Origin: Parvibaculum sp.
GTDB lineage: Bacteria > Pseudomonadota > Alphaproteobacteria > Parvibaculales > Parvibaculaceae
DNA length: 16,028 nucleotides
NCBI GenBank assembly: GCA_020062605.1
Contig: JAGUWA010000404.1
Span: forward strand, 1 to 16,028
Direction: 5' to 3'
The notes beneath the pieces are model-generated. The model searched no databases, had not been told where the DNA came from, and was given only the letters and a program-made list of their open reading frames with translations. Below are positions 13,767 to 16,028 of this stretch, piece after piece; within the stretch, counting starts at the first letter, position 1; each line of letters begins with the position of its first letter. The position numbers were made by a program, and so were the translations under genes.

Positions 13767-15881
13767 ATGAAACTCACGCCACCCGCCACCGCGCCGCGCG
13801 CCGAAAAGCGGCCCGCGCCCGACACGCATCACGGCATCACGCGGGTCGACGACTACGCCTGGCTGCGCGACGAGAACTGGCGCGAGGTGATGCGCGATCC
13901 AGACGTGCTCGACAAGGACATCCGGGCCTATCTCGAAGCCGAGAACGCCTATACGGAAGCGGCGCTCGCGCCTGTTGCCGGCCTGCGCGAGACGCTGTTT
14001 GCCGAGATGAAGGGACGGATCAAGGAAGACGACAGCTCGGTGCCCTCGCCCGACGGGCCGTTCGCCTATTACACGCGCTTCGTGGAAGGGGCGCAGCATC
14101 CGCTCTTCTGCCGCCGGCCTCGTGATGCAGAGGGGGGCGACGCGGAGGATGGCGAGGAGGTGATCCTCGACGCGAACCGCGAAGCGGAGGGAGAGGCCTA
14201 TTTCAAGATCGGCGATGTGGACCACGCACCGACGCACCGACTGGCCGCATGGTCGGCGGACCGCAAGGGATCGGAATATTTCACGGTCCGCTTGCGCGAT
14301 CTCGAAACGGGCAAGGACCTCGACGACGAAGTGCCCGATACGTCGCCCGGCATCGCATGGGACGCCACGGGCGAAAGCTTCCTCTATACGCAGGTGGACG
14401 AGGAACACCGCCCGCTCAAGGTCTTCCGTCATGTCGTGGGCACGCCCGCGAGCGAGGACGAGCTCGTCTATGCGGAGAAGGACGAAGGTTTCTTCGCCGG
14501 CGTGGGCAAGGTGCAGAGCGGCAAGTGGCTCGTCATCTCGGCCCATGACCACCAGACGAGCGAAATCCATCTGATCCCGGCGGACGCGCCCGGCACACCG
14601 CCGAAGCTCGTCGCGCCGCGCGAGGACGGCGTCGAATACGATGTCGAACACGACGCACCGCGCGGACGCTTTCTCATTCTCACCAACGCGGACGGCGCGG
14701 AGGATTTCAAGATCGTGGAGGCGCCGGAAGACGCGCCCGGGCGCGAGAACTGGCGCGACTTCGTTGCGCACCGGCCCGGCACGCTGATCCTCGCGCACAC
14801 CGCCTATCGCGACTTCCATGTGCGGCTCGAACGCCGGGACGGGCTGCCGCGCATCGCGGTGCGCCGGATCGCGGACGGGGCGGAACACGAGATTTCGTTC
14901 GACGAGGAAGCCTACGATCTCAATATGGGTGCAGGCTTCGAATACGAGACGGCGCGCCTGCGCTTTTCCTACAGCTCGATGACGACGCCCGCCGAGGTCT
15001 ACGATTACGACCTCGAAACGCGCGAGCGGACTTTCCGCAAACGGCAGGAAGTGCCTTCGGGACACAACCCGGCGGACTATGTGACGCGGCGGATTTTCGC
15101 GCGCGCCTCGGACGGCGAGCAGGTGCCGATATCGCTCGTCCACCGCCAGGGGCTCGCGCTCGACGGCAGCGCGCCCTGCCTGCTCTATGGCTATGGCTCC
15201 TACGGGATCAGCATCCCGGCCTCCTTCTCGACGACCGCACTCTCGCTCGTCGATCGCGGCTTCGTCTATGCGATCGCGCATATCCGCGGCGGGAAGGAAA
15301 AAGGTTATCGCTGGTACAAGGAAGGAAAGCTTCTCAAGAAGCGCAACACCTTCACCGATTTCATCGCGGCGGGCGAGCATCTGGCGAAGGAAGGTTTCAC
15401 CGCGCGCGGCAACATCGTGGCGCATGGCGGCAGCGCGGGCGGCATGCTGATGGGGGCGGCCGCCAACATGGCGCCGGAACTCTTCAAGGGCATCGTGGCG
15501 GAAGTTCCCTTCGTCGATGTGCTGGCGACGATCCTCGATGCGTCGCTGCCACTGACGCCGCCGGAATGGAACGAGTGGGGCAATCCGATCGAAAGCCGCG
15601 AGGCTTACGAATACATGGCCTCCTATTCGCCTTACGACAATGTGCGGCCCCAGGCCTATCCGCATATCTTCGCGCTGGGCGGGCTGACCGATCCGCGCGT
15701 CACCTATTGGGAGCCGGCGAAGTGGGTGGCGAAGCTGCGCGAGGCGCGCGCGAATGACGGCATCACGCTTCTACACATCAACATGGATGCCGGACATGGC
15801 GGCGCTTCGGGACGCTTCGAGCGGCTGAAGGAAGTCGCGCGCGTGCAGGCCTTCGCGCTCGCGGTGACGGGAAAAGCCTGA
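13767..15881 (+). CDS. ptrB: Oligopeptidase B (S9 family serine peptidase)
   Basis: 704 residues, close to the usual length of about 690. It cleaves short peptides after Arg or Lys in the cytoplasm. An N-terminal segment with DDYAWLRDENW (28-38) leads into a beta-propeller (about 80-430), followed by the alpha/beta-hydrolase domain. Catalytic Ser556 (HGGSAGGM), Asp642 (GLTDPRVTYWEP) and His677 (MDAGHGG) are all in place. YGYGSYG (474-480) and IRGGKEKGYRWY are also typical. The same frame is open upstream through the inverted-repeat element, but ATG 13767 begins the conserved protein. The RBS is weak. There is no signal peptide. Confidence 0.95.
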   Translation: MKLTPPATAPRAEKRPAPDTHHGITRVDDYAWLRDENWREVMRDPDVLDKDIRAYLEAENAYTEAALAPVAGLRETLFAEMKGRIKEDDSSVPSPDGPFAYYTRFVEGAQHPLFCRRPRDAEGGDAEDGEEVILDANREAEGEAYFKIGDVDHAPTHRLAAWSADRKGSEYFTVRLRDLETGKDLDDEVPDTSPGIAWDATGESFLYTQVDEEHRPLKVFRHVVGTPASEDELVYAEKDEGFFAGVGKVQSGKWLVISAHDHQTSEIHLIPADAPGTPPKLVAPREDGVEYDVEHDAPRGRFLILTNADGAEDFKIVEAPEDAPGRENWRDFVAHRPGTLILAHTAYRDFHVRLERRDGLPRIAVRRIADGAEHEISFDEEAYDLNMGAGFEYETARLRFSYSSMTTPAEVYDYDLETRERTFRKRQEVPSGHNPADYVTRRIFARASDGEQVPISLVHRQGLALDGSAPCLLYGYGSYGISIPASFSTTALSLVDRGFVYAIAHIRGGKEKGYRWYKEGKLLKKRNTFTDFIAAGEHLAKEGFTARGNIVAHGGSAGGMLMGAAANMAPELFKGIVAEVPFVDVLATILDASLPLTPPEWNEWGNPIESREAYEYMASYSPYDNVRPQAYPHIFALGGLTDPRVTYWEPAKWVAKLREARANDGITLLHINMDAGHGGASGRFERLKEVARVQAFALAVTGKA

Positions 15882-15906
15882 GACCCGTTGTGACCCGCTG
15901 TTTGGC

Positions 15907-15925
15907 AATTCCGCCTAGCGGAATT
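15907..15925. promoter_or_regulatory. Perfect palindrome, likely IclR-type operator
   Basis: AATTCCGC-CTA-GCGGAATT is an 8-bp perfect dyad with a 3-bp centre, 29 nt upstream of the IclR-family ATG at 15955. Its size and TTCCGC/GCGGAA arms fit the operators of many IclR regulators, so autoregulation is likely. Confidence 0.6.
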
Positions 15926-15954
15926 AAGATGGCCTTGCGAAGCGGAGGAGGCCG

Positions 15955-16028
15955 ATGCCGCGCTTACAACCGGAAATCGAAGGCGTGCAGCCCGTGCTGC
16001 GCAGCCTCGCCGTGCTCGAGGCGCTGAA
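15955..16028 (+). CDS. IclR-family transcriptional regulator (5' end only)
   Basis: Only 24 codons are visible; the rest lies beyond the right edge. The sequence EGVQPVLRSLAVLEAL is the typical start of the IclR winged-helix domain. GGAGGAG at 15944-15950 is 4 nt before the ATG. An earlier ATG at 15929 is in another frame. Regulators of this family usually control catabolic genes, often adjacent ones, so the targets may lie to the right of the window. Confidence 0.75.
   Translation, partial: MPRLQPEIEGVQPVLRSLAVLEAL

Noticed and set aside
13758..15665. Long minus-strand open frame opposite oligopeptidase B
   Set aside because: Shadow of a gene with a complete catalytic triad; no recognisable domain and biased composition.

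Overview
The window is high-GC bacterial DNA with dense, compact genes. The gene families point to an alphaproteobacterium, possibly of the Hyphomicrobiales/Parvibaculum kind. They include a split citrate synthase pair, CoA-dependent lipid enzymes, an EthA-type monooxygenase, an IclR regulator, and intergenic palindromes of the sort common in that class. The taxonomic placement is inferred from gene content and style, not demonstrated. No tRNA, rRNA, CRISPR array, transposase or phage gene was seen.

Layout from left to right. (1) 1-2304 holds two divergent citrate-synthase-family genes. The left one is cut by the window edge. The right one carries an N-terminal helix-turn-helix fused to a citrate synthase domain with its catalytic residues intact. 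TTGATT-type dyads lie between them. (2) 2301-4312 holds a soluble CBS-domain histidine kinase, whose stop codon overlaps that of the HTH-citrate synthase, and a divergent HTATIP2-like NAD(P)-binding protein. (3) 4324-8711 holds two paralogous MFS transporters on the plus strand flanking an EthA-like Baeyer-Villiger monooxygenase on the minus strand. The transporters share a promoter-proximal block at the same distance from a start codon, and the first has a 17-residue upstream ORF overlapping its start. (4) 8712-8947 is a convergent intergenic region with a PHO-box-like triple repeat and four copies of an octamer. (5) 8948-11655 holds a crotonase-fold enoyl-CoA hydratase/isomerase and a divergent acyl-CoA synthetase. 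(6) 11707-13569 holds a small secreted OmpA-domain protein, a MaoC-like hydratase and methionine sulfoxide reductase MsrB, separated by strong hairpins and repeats. (7) 13619-16028 holds a 94-bp inverted-repeat element, oligopeptidase B, and the start of an IclR regulator behind a perfect palindrome.

How the genes may work together: acyl-CoA synthetase, enoyl-CoA hydratase/isomerase and MaoC hydratase are acyl-CoA activation and beta-oxidation-type functions. The monooxygenase can make esters or lactones from ketones, and the citrate synthase family consumes the acyl-CoA products. This suggests catabolism of lipophilic or ketone-containing compounds, with the MFS pair as candidate exporters. 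The shared pathway is inference.

The points most worth a second look are the HTH-citrate synthase with its adjacent dyads, the matching PHO-box-like repeats (one inside a citrate synthase coding sequence), the duplicated MFS promoter block with its coupled upstream ORF, and the octamer cluster in the convergent region.
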